A stretch of 64,000 bases of DNA, from NCBI GenBank assembly GCA_029863305.1, contig JAOTVR010000008.1, positions 1 to 64,000 on the forward strand. The letters run 5' to 3'. This DNA comes from Gammaproteobacteria bacterium (GTDB lineage: Bacteria; Pseudomonadota; Gammaproteobacteria; Steroidobacterales; Woeseiaceae). The position numbers and the translations under genes are program-made. Positions 1 through 8,531 of this stretch are shown in pieces. Positions within the stretch are counted from its first letter, which is position 1, and each line of letters opens with the position of its first letter. Under the pieces are notes generated by a model, which was not told the origin of the DNA, ran no database searches, and saw only the letters and a program-made list of their open reading frames with translations.

Positions 1-1
1 A

Positions 2-679
2 TCGACAGTAAACGTCGTTCTGGAAGCGATGCGAGGCGATCGGCGGATTCGGGTTGCGCCAGCCAAATTGATCGGCCAGCGAACCCGGGTGCGAACAGAC
101 CCGCCAGCGGGTCTCGACGCAAAGACGGTGCGCCAGTGTGCTGATCGACTTCGGATAAACGGCCACGATCAGATCGCAGCAACAGTGGAAGTTGCTCGTG
201 CACTGGGTCTGCGATTGAGAGAAGCGTCAATGCTTAACGCGCGCGCAGCCCTGGGTCAGGCCAAAAAACACGGCGCGGTCAACATCACCGCCGGCACCAA
301 AGGCGGCCGGGGGCATCGAGTGGATCGCTGGGTTCCGGTTTCCGGCGCCGCGATCGAATGTCTGGTGCGAGCAGCCAATGTTCAGGGGAAGGGTCGTAAT
401 CTGATTCTCCCTGAAGTCTCGTGGAAACAATGGAACACACGCGTCCATCATGTCTGGGCGGCCGTCAGAGACGACTACGGACTTGCGAAGATTCATGACC
501 TGCGTGCCGCTTACGCCTGCGAACGCTATCGGCAGCTGACTAAGTCAGCTGCTCCGGTCGTTGTCGGCAGACAATGCGCTGATCGCACAATCGACCGTAC
601 GGCGAGACAAACCATCGCACAGGAACTGGGCCATTCTCGAATTGACGTCGTTGCAGCCTACATCGGTGGTGCCCGATGA
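2..679 (+). CDS. Integrase-domain (tyrosine recombinase catalytic domain) protein, probably truncated at the left window edge
   Basis: Frame stays open to the window edge upstream of the listed ATG at 29. Motifs LRLREASML (Arg I), KIHDLRAAYA (HxxR), QELGHSRIDVVAAYIGG (LGH...Y) fit a tyrosine recombinase fold. Confidence 0.7.
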   Translation, partial: STVNVVLEAMRGDRRIRVAPAKLIGQRTRVRTDPPAGLDAKTVRQCADRLRINGHDQIAATVEVARALGLRLREASMLNARAALGQAKKHGAVNITAGTKGGRGHRVDRWVPVSGAAIECLVRAANVQGKGRNLILPEVSWKQWNTRVHHVWAAVRDDYGLAKIHDLRAAYACERYRQLTKSAAPVVVGRQCADRTIDRTARQTIAQELGHSRIDVVAAYIGGAR

Positions 680-1059
680 GCCGGCCGGCCAATCCGCGTG
701 TGGCGGCGCGCCAGGCACGCTCGCTTCTGGCGAACCGCCTGCCGGGATCGCGACGCGGCACCGTGCGCCAGCATCTCGCCCGCTCCGAGCGCATTAGCCA
801 AACCATCTGGCGACGCTGGCACGTGGGTCCCTACCAGTGGCAATTGAAACACCTGCGTTGGTTTCTGGTGGAAAAAACCAATGACTGCGTCAGTGGCACG
901 CGTTATCGGTACTGGTTGACAGTTCGGCTATTGATCTTCGCGCTCGATCATGACGGCTGGGTCGAGCGGCTGGACGGCCCTTGGGTTCGGCCGAGCGGTG
1001 AACGTGGCGAGCTCAAAGCCGGGCGGCCAGCGTTTATGCCAAGCCCACCCGTGAAGTGA
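676..1059 (+). CDS. Hypothetical protein, coupled to the upstream integrase-domain gene
   Basis: 127 aa ORF whose ATG overlaps the upstream stop (ATGA at 676-679). Basic and W/R-rich; possible core-binding-like helices. Confidence 0.5.
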   Translation: MSRPANPRVAARQARSLLANRLPGSRRGTVRQHLARSERISQTIWRRWHVGPYQWQLKHLRWFLVEKTNDCVSGTRYRYWLTVRLLIFALDHDGWVERLDGPWVRPSGERGELKAGRPAFMPSPPVK

Positions 1060-1469
1060 CGGGAGCAACGGTGCCCGGCAAATCCAAAACCCTCAAATCA
1101 ATGGCAATGCAGATGCTACTGCCGCGATTTGTTCGTCTTCGCGACGCGCCCTTCTATCTCGGCATGGACCGCAACCGCTTCAATACGGAGGTGCGACCGT
1201 ACCTCACCAAAATCCCGATCGGTCGACAAGGCATCGCCTTCGACCGGCTTGAACTCGACGCCTGGGTGGAGGACTATATCTCACGCAACGGGCGTCGTCC
1301 GAAGGCTCCAAATCTGGAGGACGACAAATGTCAAAACGTAACCGAATGCCGGGGCTCCGCCAAAAAGGCGGACTCTGGCACATTGAAAAGCGCTGCCGCT
1401 TTGCACAAAGTGGATGGCTCCGGGAAAGCACGGGCACATCTTCTCGCATTGAGGCAGAGCAAATCTTAA
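1056..1469 (+). CDS. Excisionase/AlpA-like helix-turn-helix DNA-binding protein
   Basis: LLPRFVRLRDAPFYLGMDRNRFNTEVRPYLTKIPIGRQGIAFDRLELDAWVEDY resembles winged-helix excisionase-type proteins. It sits immediately upstream of an integrase and overlaps the previous stop by 4 nt. Confidence 0.6.
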   Translation: MTGATVPGKSKTLKSMAMQMLLPRFVRLRDAPFYLGMDRNRFNTEVRPYLTKIPIGRQGIAFDRLELDAWVEDYISRNGRRPKAPNLEDDKCQNVTECRGSAKKADSGTLKSAAALHKVDGSGKARAHLLALRQSKS

Positions 1470-2497
1470 TCCGCCGTCTGGCGGAAATGGAGGAAGAAGC
1501 ACGACGACAGGAGGCAGCGATCTTTACCTTCGAGGAAGCTGCTCTGCGGTATCTCGAAGAAATCGCCCACAAGTCATCGGCCAATACCATCGCTATGCAT
1601 CTGGACCAGCTCTTTCCATTCATCGGCACATTACCGATTGCCCATGTTCATGACGGTACTATTCGGCCGTTTATTGAGCATGGGAACAACCGCCATTTGT
1701 CACCGAAGACGATCAACAACATGTTGGCTGTCGTATCGACGGTGCTAAACCGGGCCGCAAGGGTCTGGCGGGATGAAGATGGAAACCCCTGGCTTCGCCA
1801 GGCGCCGGCGCAAATCAGCCGTCTGTCCGTTAAAGGCAAACAAGCCAAACCCTACCCTTTGTCGTGGTCGGAACAGGACGCACTGTTCCAGGAATTGCCG
1901 CGACATCTGGCAGATGCAGCATTGTTTGCAGTCAACACGGGTTGTCGGGAACAGGAAGTTTGTCAACTACGATGGGACTGGGAAGTACAACTGCCCGAAA
2001 TGGAGACTTCCGTGTTCATACTGGGATCTTCAATCACGAAGACCAGCACGGAACGGGTAGTGGTACTGAATGCTGTGGCACGTCGGGTGATTGAATCGCG
2101 ACGAGGTAAGCAGGCTGAGCGTGTTTTTACCTACAAAGGAAAATCGATCGCAAAGTTACACAGCAGTGCATGGAAGCGGGCATGGAAAGCCGTAAATCTG
2201 CCGACTGAACCCGGCATTCTGAAAGGCGTTCACAATCTGCGTCATACATTTAGCAGACGACTTCGCAGCGCGGGTATTCCTTTGGAAACTCGTAAGGCGT
2301 TGCTCGGCCATGCCACTGGCGACATAACGACCCACTACTCGGCTGCAGAACTTGGCGAACTGATTTCTGCATCTGAGTCCATTGTGAGTCGTGGCAGGAC
2401 TGAAACGCCGAATCTGATGCTGATCCGTCAACGCAGTGAAAAAACTGTCGGAAAAGTGTCGGAAATGAAAAAAGGGTTAACCAAGAAAATCGGCTAA
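1328..2497 (+). CDS. Tyrosine-type site-specific integrase
   Basis: 389 aa. Catalytic motifs NTGCREQEVCQLRWDW, HNLRHTFSRRLRSAG, LLGHATGDITTHYSAAE. Located next to the tRNA 3' end. Confidence 0.93.
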   Translation: MSKRNRMPGLRQKGGLWHIEKRCRFAQSGWLRESTGTSSRIEAEQILIRRLAEMEEEARRQEAAIFTFEEAALRYLEEIAHKSSANTIAMHLDQLFPFIGTLPIAHVHDGTIRPFIEHGNNRHLSPKTINNMLAVVSTVLNRAARVWRDEDGNPWLRQAPAQISRLSVKGKQAKPYPLSWSEQDALFQELPRHLADAALFAVNTGCREQEVCQLRWDWEVQLPEMETSVFILGSSITKTSTERVVVLNAVARRVIESRRGKQAERVFTYKGKSIAKLHSSAWKRAWKAVNLPTEPGILKGVHNLRHTFSRRLRSAGIPLETRKALLGHATGDITTHYSAAELGELISASESIVSRGRTETPNLMLIRQRSEKTVGKVSEMKKGLTKKIG

Positions 2498-2503
2498 CCC
2501 TTT
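2471..2503. terminator. Bidirectional rho-independent terminator between int and tRNA-Arg, overlapping the int stop
   Basis: AAAGGGTTA-A-CC / GG-C-TAACCCTTT stem. On the minus strand it is followed by a TTTTTT run (…GGTTAACCCTTTTTTC), on the plus strand by TTTGATTTTA. Confidence 0.75.
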
Positions 2504-2510
2504 GATTTTA

Positions 2511-2587
2511 TGGCGCGCCCGGAGAGATTCGAACTCCCGACCACCTGGTTCGAAGCCAGGTACTCTATCCAGCTGAGCTACGGGCGC
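2511..2587 (-). tRNA. tRNA-Arg (anticodon TCG), CCA encoded
   Basis: Reverse complement GCGCCCGTAGCTCAGCTGGATAGAGTACCTGGCTTCGAACCAGGTGGTCGGGAGTTCGAATCTCTCCGGGCGCGCCA: full cloverleaf, GTTCGAATC T-loop, anticodon loop CTTCGAA. Confidence 0.96.
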
Positions 2588-2615
2588 GTTGTTTGCTCAT
2601 AGTAGACACATATGA

Positions 2616-4721
2616 TCACTGTCGACAAGCGGCGGGTATGTGTTTATCGGAGAGCGTGCTCCAGCAATTCCAGCTTATTTGCCCGGACTCCTCGACGCTG
2701 GGTTCAAGAAACAGCTGGCCACCGGTCGTTGCAACGAATTCCTCGTACTCAATCATGATGACACCCGTGTCCGGTTCGACAGTGACGGACCACACGAATG
2801 GCCCGGCATTCTCGGGGATCGACATGCGCTCGGCATCCGCAGCACCGGGGAAGCGGCCGTTGCTGCTGTAGTACTCCGTAATCTGCGCCTTGGCTGCAGC
2901 GGACAGATTGAGACCCGTCGACACTTGCGCCCGTATTGAGTAGTCCTGGTAGGCAGGAATGGCGATGGCCGCTATTACGCCGACTGCCGCAACCGCGCCC
3001 AGGCTGCCAAATAGCTCCGCCGGGTTGTTTTCGAATGTGAATTCGGCTGCCAGCGTTGGATTACCGAGACTCACAGTGAAGCCCACCGTTCCCAGCTCCG
3101 GCAGGTCCAGCTGTGCCGCCGACGGCATCGACCAGACATCGATGTCGGTCTGCCCAATGTCCGCGAGAATCTGCAGCAGTTCGATGTAGATTGCATACAG
3201 GCGCCCGGGCAATTTGCGGCTGCTACCGCTGATCGACAGCGCGGCATGCTCAGCGTCGATGCGCTGTCTTTGCGATAACCATTGGCCGATATTGGTTTCT
3301 GGCTGCATCGCAACACGATCGAACAATATCTGCGGTACCGATGCCGTGTACAGGAAATCGCCGTCGCGCATCCAGTACAGGTGATCGCGTTGACGCGCCC
3401 AGAGCTCGCCGAACCAGGGAAGGTCCGCCCTGACCTTATCGTCCAGCTGGTCGATGGCGCTCGGAATACTCCAGTGATAGTAGGTGTTGCCGGCCACCTT
3501 GCGCGTTTCCGGCGAGGATCCCGTAGCGGCCGCGATGCGTTCCAAAACGCTGTCCCACAAGTCCGGGTCGCGCAGCCGAATCGCGACATAGTCACCAGCG
3601 CGATCGAAGATCACCAGGATCTCCGGACCGACCGCCGCGAGCATTTCCTCCAGCGTTACGCCGGTGACCTCCTGGACAAGCTGCTTGCCCTCTGACCACT
3701 CGTCGGCAGCCGCCGCCGGCATCTTCGCGATGGCCAGCGCCTCAAGGCGCCTGAACTCTTCGACCGTCGGAATCGATGCCACCATCAAAGCGTCCGGATC
3801 GCCCACCGAGTGCGCCGACAGGTCATTGTTCACATACGGGATGAAACCCCTGTCATCCCCGGTCGGGATATCGGCGGCGAGCGAGATACGCCCCTTGCCG
3901 TTGGCAACGCCCCAGCCGAGCGCCACTGCATCGACCTTCCTGAATCCGAGTTCCATGAGTTCGTCAAACTGCTCACGCGGTACGAACATCTGCATCATCG
4001 GTATCGCTTCCTGCGCGTCCACCCACAGGAAGAACCCCTGCCCGCTGGTATCGATGCGGCTTTCCAGCGCGCGCATTCGGTGTGGCTCGTCGCGATTCAT
4101 CGCAGCGATGAGATTGCCGAACGATTCCGCCGTAACGGATGGCCCCGTGTTGATCAACAGTCGCCCGCTGCCCGCATCGAACTGCAGCAACAGTGGCATC
4201 GGGGCACCGCCTATCTGGCCGATGTTCTGCGCATCGAGCGGCGCTGTCAGCGCAACGCCGAGCTCCTCGAGCACCGCATCGAATGCCGCGTTGGAGTCGA
4301 TGTCCAAGGTGGCGGCAATGAGTGACGCCGGCGCCGGCAGGAACGTCGCCGACAACTCGATCGGCGAGCGAACGTGGGTCTGCACCAGCCGCAACTCGGG
4401 CTCCGACAGCAGCGGCACGACCGAGAAGACATTGTCGATCAGGCCCTGCTGTATTTTCTGCACGTTTTCGACATTCACCTTGCTGCGCAAGCCCGTGTCC
4501 AGCACGTTTCCCTTCGGCGTTGCGAACAAACCGAGCACGTGGGGAACGCGTGCATAGACGAGCGACTGGTCGGGCAGGTTCTCGCGCAGCCAGGGCTGCC
4601 GGATCGGCATCTCGTCTTGCCAGAGTTCGACATCGATGGCATGCGGAGACTGATCCGCATCCCGCGAACAACCCAGGATTGCCAGCGCGGCGAATGCCGC
4701 GACATATCGGAAGCGACGCAT
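2616..4721 (-). CDS. Lipoprotein (DUF3352-like N-terminal region, tentative) with C-terminal type IV pilin-like domain
   Basis: Re-started at MRRFRYVAAFAALAILGCS (lipobox-like). C-terminus GVIAAIAIPAYQDYSIRAQVSTGLNLSAAAKAQITEYYSSNGRFP … ISWNCWST…IPAACRQ is pilin-like. Confidence 0.75.
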   Translation of the reverse strand: MRRFRYVAAFAALAILGCSRDADQSPHAIDVELWQDEMPIRQPWLRENLPDQSLVYARVPHVLGLFATPKGNVLDTGLRSKVNVENVQKIQQGLIDNVFSVVPLLSEPELRLVQTHVRSPIELSATFLPAPASLIAATLDIDSNAAFDAVLEELGVALTAPLDAQNIGQIGGAPMPLLLQFDAGSGRLLINTGPSVTAESFGNLIAAMNRDEPHRMRALESRIDTSGQGFFLWVDAQEAIPMMQMFVPREQFDELMELGFRKVDAVALGWGVANGKGRISLAADIPTGDDRGFIPYVNNDLSAHSVGDPDALMVASIPTVEEFRRLEALAIAKMPAAAADEWSEGKQLVQEVTGVTLEEMLAAVGPEILVIFDRAGDYVAIRLRDPDLWDSVLERIAAATGSSPETRKVAGNTYYHWSIPSAIDQLDDKVRADLPWFGELWARQRDHLYWMRDGDFLYTASVPQILFDRVAMQPETNIGQWLSQRQRIDAEHAALSISGSSRKLPGRLYAIYIELLQILADIGQTDIDVWSMPSAAQLDLPELGTVGFTVSLGNPTLAAEFTFENNPAELFGSLGAVAAVGVIAAIAIPAYQDYSIRAQVSTGLNLSAAAKAQITEYYSSNGRFPGAADAERMSIPENAGPFVWSVTVEPDTGVIMIEYEEFVATTGGQLFLEPSVEESGQISWNCWSTLSDKHIPAACRQ

Positions 4722-5024
4722 GGAATATCCTCGAGAGGTGAATGGCGATTGAGATAGTACTGAACCGTCAAGTCCGATGCGACTCGCGCTGGCACAAATA
4801 TTCGCGCAAACGACTGGTTGATCTTGCTGACTGACGCCAAACAGAGACAGTCCGGTGGCGGCAGAAAACCTCATTAAAACAAGCACCTGGACGATCTGTG
4901 GTGAGATCGCAACGGGCTCGTCGAATGGAACTGGACACCGGCGCAACGCCGTCGCTACCATCCGCGCCGAATCATCGCGACACCGGATCCTCCGGGTAAA
5001 TTTCGCAGACTTCAGGAGCATTCA

Positions 5025-5588
5025 ATGAAGATCTTTATTCTGCTGGCAGGCCTGCTGTTGCAGGGCATCGCCATGGCACAATCGTCCGAACAACCACCAC
5101 TCGTGCTCAACTATGACTACGTGGAACTGCGTTTCGTCGACGTCGACTCCAATGGCGGAGACGGCATTCGCGTCAACGGTTCCTATAACCTGGGCAACAA
5201 CTGGCTGGTCGTCGGTGGACTGACGTCGCTGGATTTCAACGGCAACGTTGATACGACGACCTGGGAACTCGGTGCCGGTTACGTCTGGGACTACTCAAAC
5301 GACTTTGATCTGCTGAGCAGCCTGCGCTACGTGCGAGCAGAGGCTGATACGCCAATTGGCAATGCCGACGATAACGGCTTTGCGTTCTCGGCCGGCGCAC
5401 GCGGCCTGCTGACACCCGAATTCGAGATTCGTGGGTCGGTCAACCACGTGAACTTCGACAATAGCGACACCTACCTCGAACTGGCGGGTGACTATCACTT
5501 CTCCCGGCAATTCGCTGCGGGCCTGAGCGTCGAATTCGCGGGCGATACCGACATCATCACAGTGGGAGCGCGCTGGTTTTTCAGGTAA
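5025..5588 (+). CDS. Outer-membrane beta-barrel family protein
   Basis: Signal peptide MKIFILLAGLLLQGIAMAQ, alternating amphipathic strands, C-terminal WFFR. Confidence 0.6.
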   Translation: MKIFILLAGLLLQGIAMAQSSEQPPLVLNYDYVELRFVDVDSNGGDGIRVNGSYNLGNNWLVVGGLTSLDFNGNVDTTTWELGAGYVWDYSNDFDLLSSLRYVRAEADTPIGNADDNGFAFSAGARGLLTPEFEIRGSVNHVNFDNSDTYLELAGDYHFSRQFAAGLSVEFAGDTDIITVGARWFFR

Positions 5589-5620
5589 GTCGAGCTACTG
5601 CAGTTCGACGCTGGCTCAAG

Positions 5621-6676
5621 TCAGTACGGCGGAACCAGCCTGCGAAGGCCGTGCCCGAGCACGATGAGCAGGAACACAAGATTGCGCAGCACGATGCCCG
5701 CGACAAAATAACGCGGGCATCGTGCAGTGTGCGATTGCTCGCTCTCGGCCAGTGCCTCGCCTAATCGCTCTATCCAGTTGACCGATCGCGGCCACTCGAC
5801 GATGTCGCTCAGCCACCTTGCCGGAATGCCGGCTTTGCCTGTCCCCGCACCGACAATGCCACCGTAAATCGCCCCTGCGGTGTCAGTGTCGCCACCGGCC
5901 CTGATGATGTCCTGCAAACCCGAGGCAAAATCTCCCGAACTGCCGAACCATGCCTGCAGCACGCAGGGCACGGTTTGGTAGCTGTAGCCCGAGATGCCGT
6001 CTTTCGAGCCGATGTCCGTTGCGAAATCAGCCACCGATTCATTGTTGGCCGCGGCCCGCGCCGCGTGCTGCAAAAGTTCCTGCAACTCCTCGGCGTCTTC
6101 TTCTGCCAGGAGTTCATCCAATGCCGGCAGATAGGAATCTGCCGATGGCGTCTCTTGCGTTGCACTCTGGTATGCCGCCAAAGCGACCGCAAGTGCCGCG
6201 TAATACGCTTTCGGATCCGAGTGTGTAATCTGCGTGGACGCTTTGACGAATTGTTTGAGTTTCTCCGGATCGTGCCCGTAAGCAACGCCGAGGATCGGGC
6301 TACGCATCGCCGGTCCGTTGCCGGCGGAAAACACACCACTTGCCTGCGGCGATAATCCGAACCAGAGTCTCACGATCGCTCGAAGCGTGGCGAAGCCGAC
6401 ACCGGCTGGCAGTCCAAGCAACCACCAGCGCAGCGCGCGCGCGAGCTGTTCTCGAAATGTGCCAACATCACCATTGGCGCGAATCAGGGCCTGGGCAACA
6501 AAACATGCGTGTTCGGTGTCGTCCGAGACCATGCCCTTGCCAAACAGCAAATGGTGGCTTGAAGTGTCAGGAAATAGTTTCGCGGCACGGCGTGCCGAAA
6601 GGCCCTCGTAGGGCAAACCAAGCGCATCGCCGACCGCGGTGCCCAGCAGACAGCCAATGCAGGCATCGGTGTTCAA
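5621..6676 (-). CDS. ADP-ribosylglycohydrolase (DraG/ARH-like) family protein with C-terminal hydrophobic segment
   Basis: GCLLGTAVGDALGLPYEG, SDDTEHA, GGDTDTAGAIYGGIVGA. Probable TTG start at 6676 overlapping the upstream TGA. Confidence 0.88.
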   Translation of the reverse strand: MNTDACIGCLLGTAVGDALGLPYEGLSARRAAKLFPDTSSHHLLFGKGMVSDDTEHACFVAQALIRANGDVGTFREQLARALRWWLLGLPAGVGFATLRAIVRLWFGLSPQASGVFSAGNGPAMRSPILGVAYGHDPEKLKQFVKASTQITHSDPKAYYAALAVALAAYQSATQETPSADSYLPALDELLAEEDAEELQELLQHAARAAANNESVADFATDIGSKDGISGYSYQTVPCVLQAWFGSSGDFASGLQDIIRAGGDTDTAGAIYGGIVGAGTGKAGIPARWLSDIVEWPRSVNWIERLGEALAESEQSHTARCPRYFVAGIVLRNLVFLLIVLGHGLRRLVPPY

Positions 6677-7632
6677 TGCACAGCCTCGTCGGGCGGCACG
6701 ATAAGCACGGCCTTCTTTGGTGCCGTCGACAGCGTGACTTCGGCGCCCGAATTGAACTCGAGGTAGTCCGCCTCCACACCATCGCTGAAGACGACGCCGT
6801 TGCTGGCCATCTGCGAGGTGACTTTCAGCGGCGTTCGATCCGTGAACACGCCGTGCACGATGGACGTTTGCGTCGCGATGCTCGGGAACGGTTCGCGAAC
6901 CGAGTAAACCAGGTGTTCGCTGTCCCAGTTCAGGCGCCCGCCGTTGGCAGGTGGAATCACTTGTCCGCCCAGTGCCTCGACGACGCCCGCCGCACCGGCG
7001 TAGACAGACTGCAACCACCCGGTCGAGCCGGCGCCCGTCGACACGATGATGCCCGAGGACGATTGCGTTTCGCTCCTGTCGCCGATTTGGATTCGATACC
7101 GCGCCGATACGTGCGAGCTTGCACCGATAAAGAAGTCATTGAATGCCATCAGGCTCTGGCCGTCGGAGAGTTCGGCCATCGCGAGCGTGACTTGTCTTGC
7201 GTGCAGCGGTCCGTACAGCGTCGTGTATAGCTGTTGCTCGACGTTGCTCGCATTGAACGGCAACAACACGCCATCGAAGCGTTCCGGGTCCGGATTGACG
7301 GCGAGTATGGGCTGCCCGGACAGGTACTTGGCGGTGTTCGAGACCAGGCCATCCTGCCCGACCGTCACGACGAGATCCGCTTTCCCAAACGTAAATCGCG
7401 GTACCAGGTCCCTGTCGATCAGCTGACTCTTGAAGCCGGTGGGGACCGCATGTCGAACCCTGGCGAGCACCTGCTCATGTTTCGCATGCGCGATCTCGAT
7501 ACGCTCGAACGACTGCCCCGCCTGCTGCAGATAAAAACGGGCCTGGGCTTTGGTATTGAAGCGCGCGACGAGATCATCGAGCTCGGTTTTCCGGGTCACG
7601 ATGATCACGTTTTCGTATTGCGGCGCGTTCAT
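6673..7632 (-). CDS. NAD(+) kinase-like protein (divergent motif)
   Basis: ADLVVTVGQDGLVSNTAKYL (GGDGT-like), NDFFIGASSHVSARY, GIIVSTGAGSTGW (cf. STPTGSTAY). Confidence 0.75.
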   Translation of the reverse strand: MNAPQYENVIIVTRKTELDDLVARFNTKAQARFYLQQAGQSFERIEIAHAKHEQVLARVRHAVPTGFKSQLIDRDLVPRFTFGKADLVVTVGQDGLVSNTAKYLSGQPILAVNPDPERFDGVLLPFNASNVEQQLYTTLYGPLHARQVTLAMAELSDGQSLMAFNDFFIGASSHVSARYRIQIGDRSETQSSSGIIVSTGAGSTGWLQSVYAGAAGVVEALGGQVIPPANGGRLNWDSEHLVYSVREPFPSIATQTSIVHGVFTDRTPLKVTSQMASNGVVFSDGVEADYLEFNSGAEVTLSTAPKKAVLIVPPDEAVH

Positions 7633-7636
7633 GAGA

Positions 7637-8515
7637 CTACTGCCGGGTTTCCGAGACGAACGACACGACCTTGCTCAGGAGATCTGGCGTGATGCTCAGA
7701 TTCTCGATCGTTCCCGCGTTCGAGGCCCACTCTTTCAAGGCCAGACCGATCAGCACCTGTGGCGGCAATTCGCCGTACGGCGCGAGCTTGAGCTCGTCGG
7801 CTTTGGCCTCGGCCTCGGCCAGCGTCAGGCTGTTTTCGGCCTGCATGTCGACGAGATCCTTGCGCCGATTCTCGAGTTCTACGTCGGTGTTCATTTCGGA
7901 CTCGCGGATCTTGCGCTCCTCATCGACCGCCGATTTACGCCGGTCGTAAATGGCCTGGTCGGCCCGCTTGTGCAGGCTTTCGCGGTAATCGGCTTCGAGT
8001 GCCTTTTGCATTTCCGGTGTCGCCTTGACCGCCGTGAAGTGCAGTCCCTCGAGTTCGATACCGATCGATCGCAGTTCCGGCGCCTCTGCCACTTTGGCGA
8101 ACACGATCGAGGCCAGGTCCTTCACCTCGCTCAACGCGTCCTCGAGCGAGCGGCGGCTGACTTCACTGCGCGTGTGCGCCTGCACGCTGTTGACGACGCG
8201 CTGTTCGAGTTGCTGCGGATCGTCACTCTTATAGTCGTGTGTCTTCGGCGCGATCGTAAAGTCGAGACGCTTCGCCAGTTCGAGAGGCTCGGTCAAGCGA
8301 TACGTCAGCGATCCCTGGATCGAGACTTCCTGGAAGTTCGCCGTCGTCTCATTGAAGATGAACAGGCTTTCCCGGCTCGCCAGCGGCACCGCGGCGATCG
8401 ACGTCGTCGCCGGCAGGTAGAAGAAATTGATACCGACGCCGTGCTGCACGAGCTTGCCGTTGCGATGGCACAGGACGTAAGTATTGGGTTCACCTTTATA
8501 GTAATTGATCAACAT
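7637..8515 (-). CDS. SPFH/Band-7 (prohibitin/stomatin-like) domain protein without an obvious TM helix
   Basis: VSIQGSLTYRLTEPLELAKRLDF… VQAHTRSEVSRRSLEDAL… GIELEGLHFTAVKATPEMQKALEADYRESLHKRAD, followed by a coiled coil. Confidence 0.82.
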   Translation of the reverse strand: MLINYYKGEPNTYVLCHRNGKLVQHGVGINFFYLPATTSIAAVPLASRESLFIFNETTANFQEVSIQGSLTYRLTEPLELAKRLDFTIAPKTHDYKSDDPQQLEQRVVNSVQAHTRSEVSRRSLEDALSEVKDLASIVFAKVAEAPELRSIGIELEGLHFTAVKATPEMQKALEADYRESLHKRADQAIYDRRKSAVDEERKIRESEMNTDVELENRRKDLVDMQAENSLTLAEAEAKADELKLAPYGELPPQVLIGLALKEWASNAGTIENLSITPDLLSKVVSFVSETRQ

Positions 8516-8531
8516 GTTGCACCTCCTTGCA

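Noticed and set aside
3664-4557. 297-aa plus-strand ORF opposite the pilin-tailed lipoprotein
   Set aside because: Ser/Ala/Pro-rich antisense translation with no family features.
6340-7230. 296-aa plus-strand ORF opposite the ADP-ribosylglycohydrolase and kinase-like genes
   Set aside because: Spans two well supported minus genes; arginine-rich low-quality translation.
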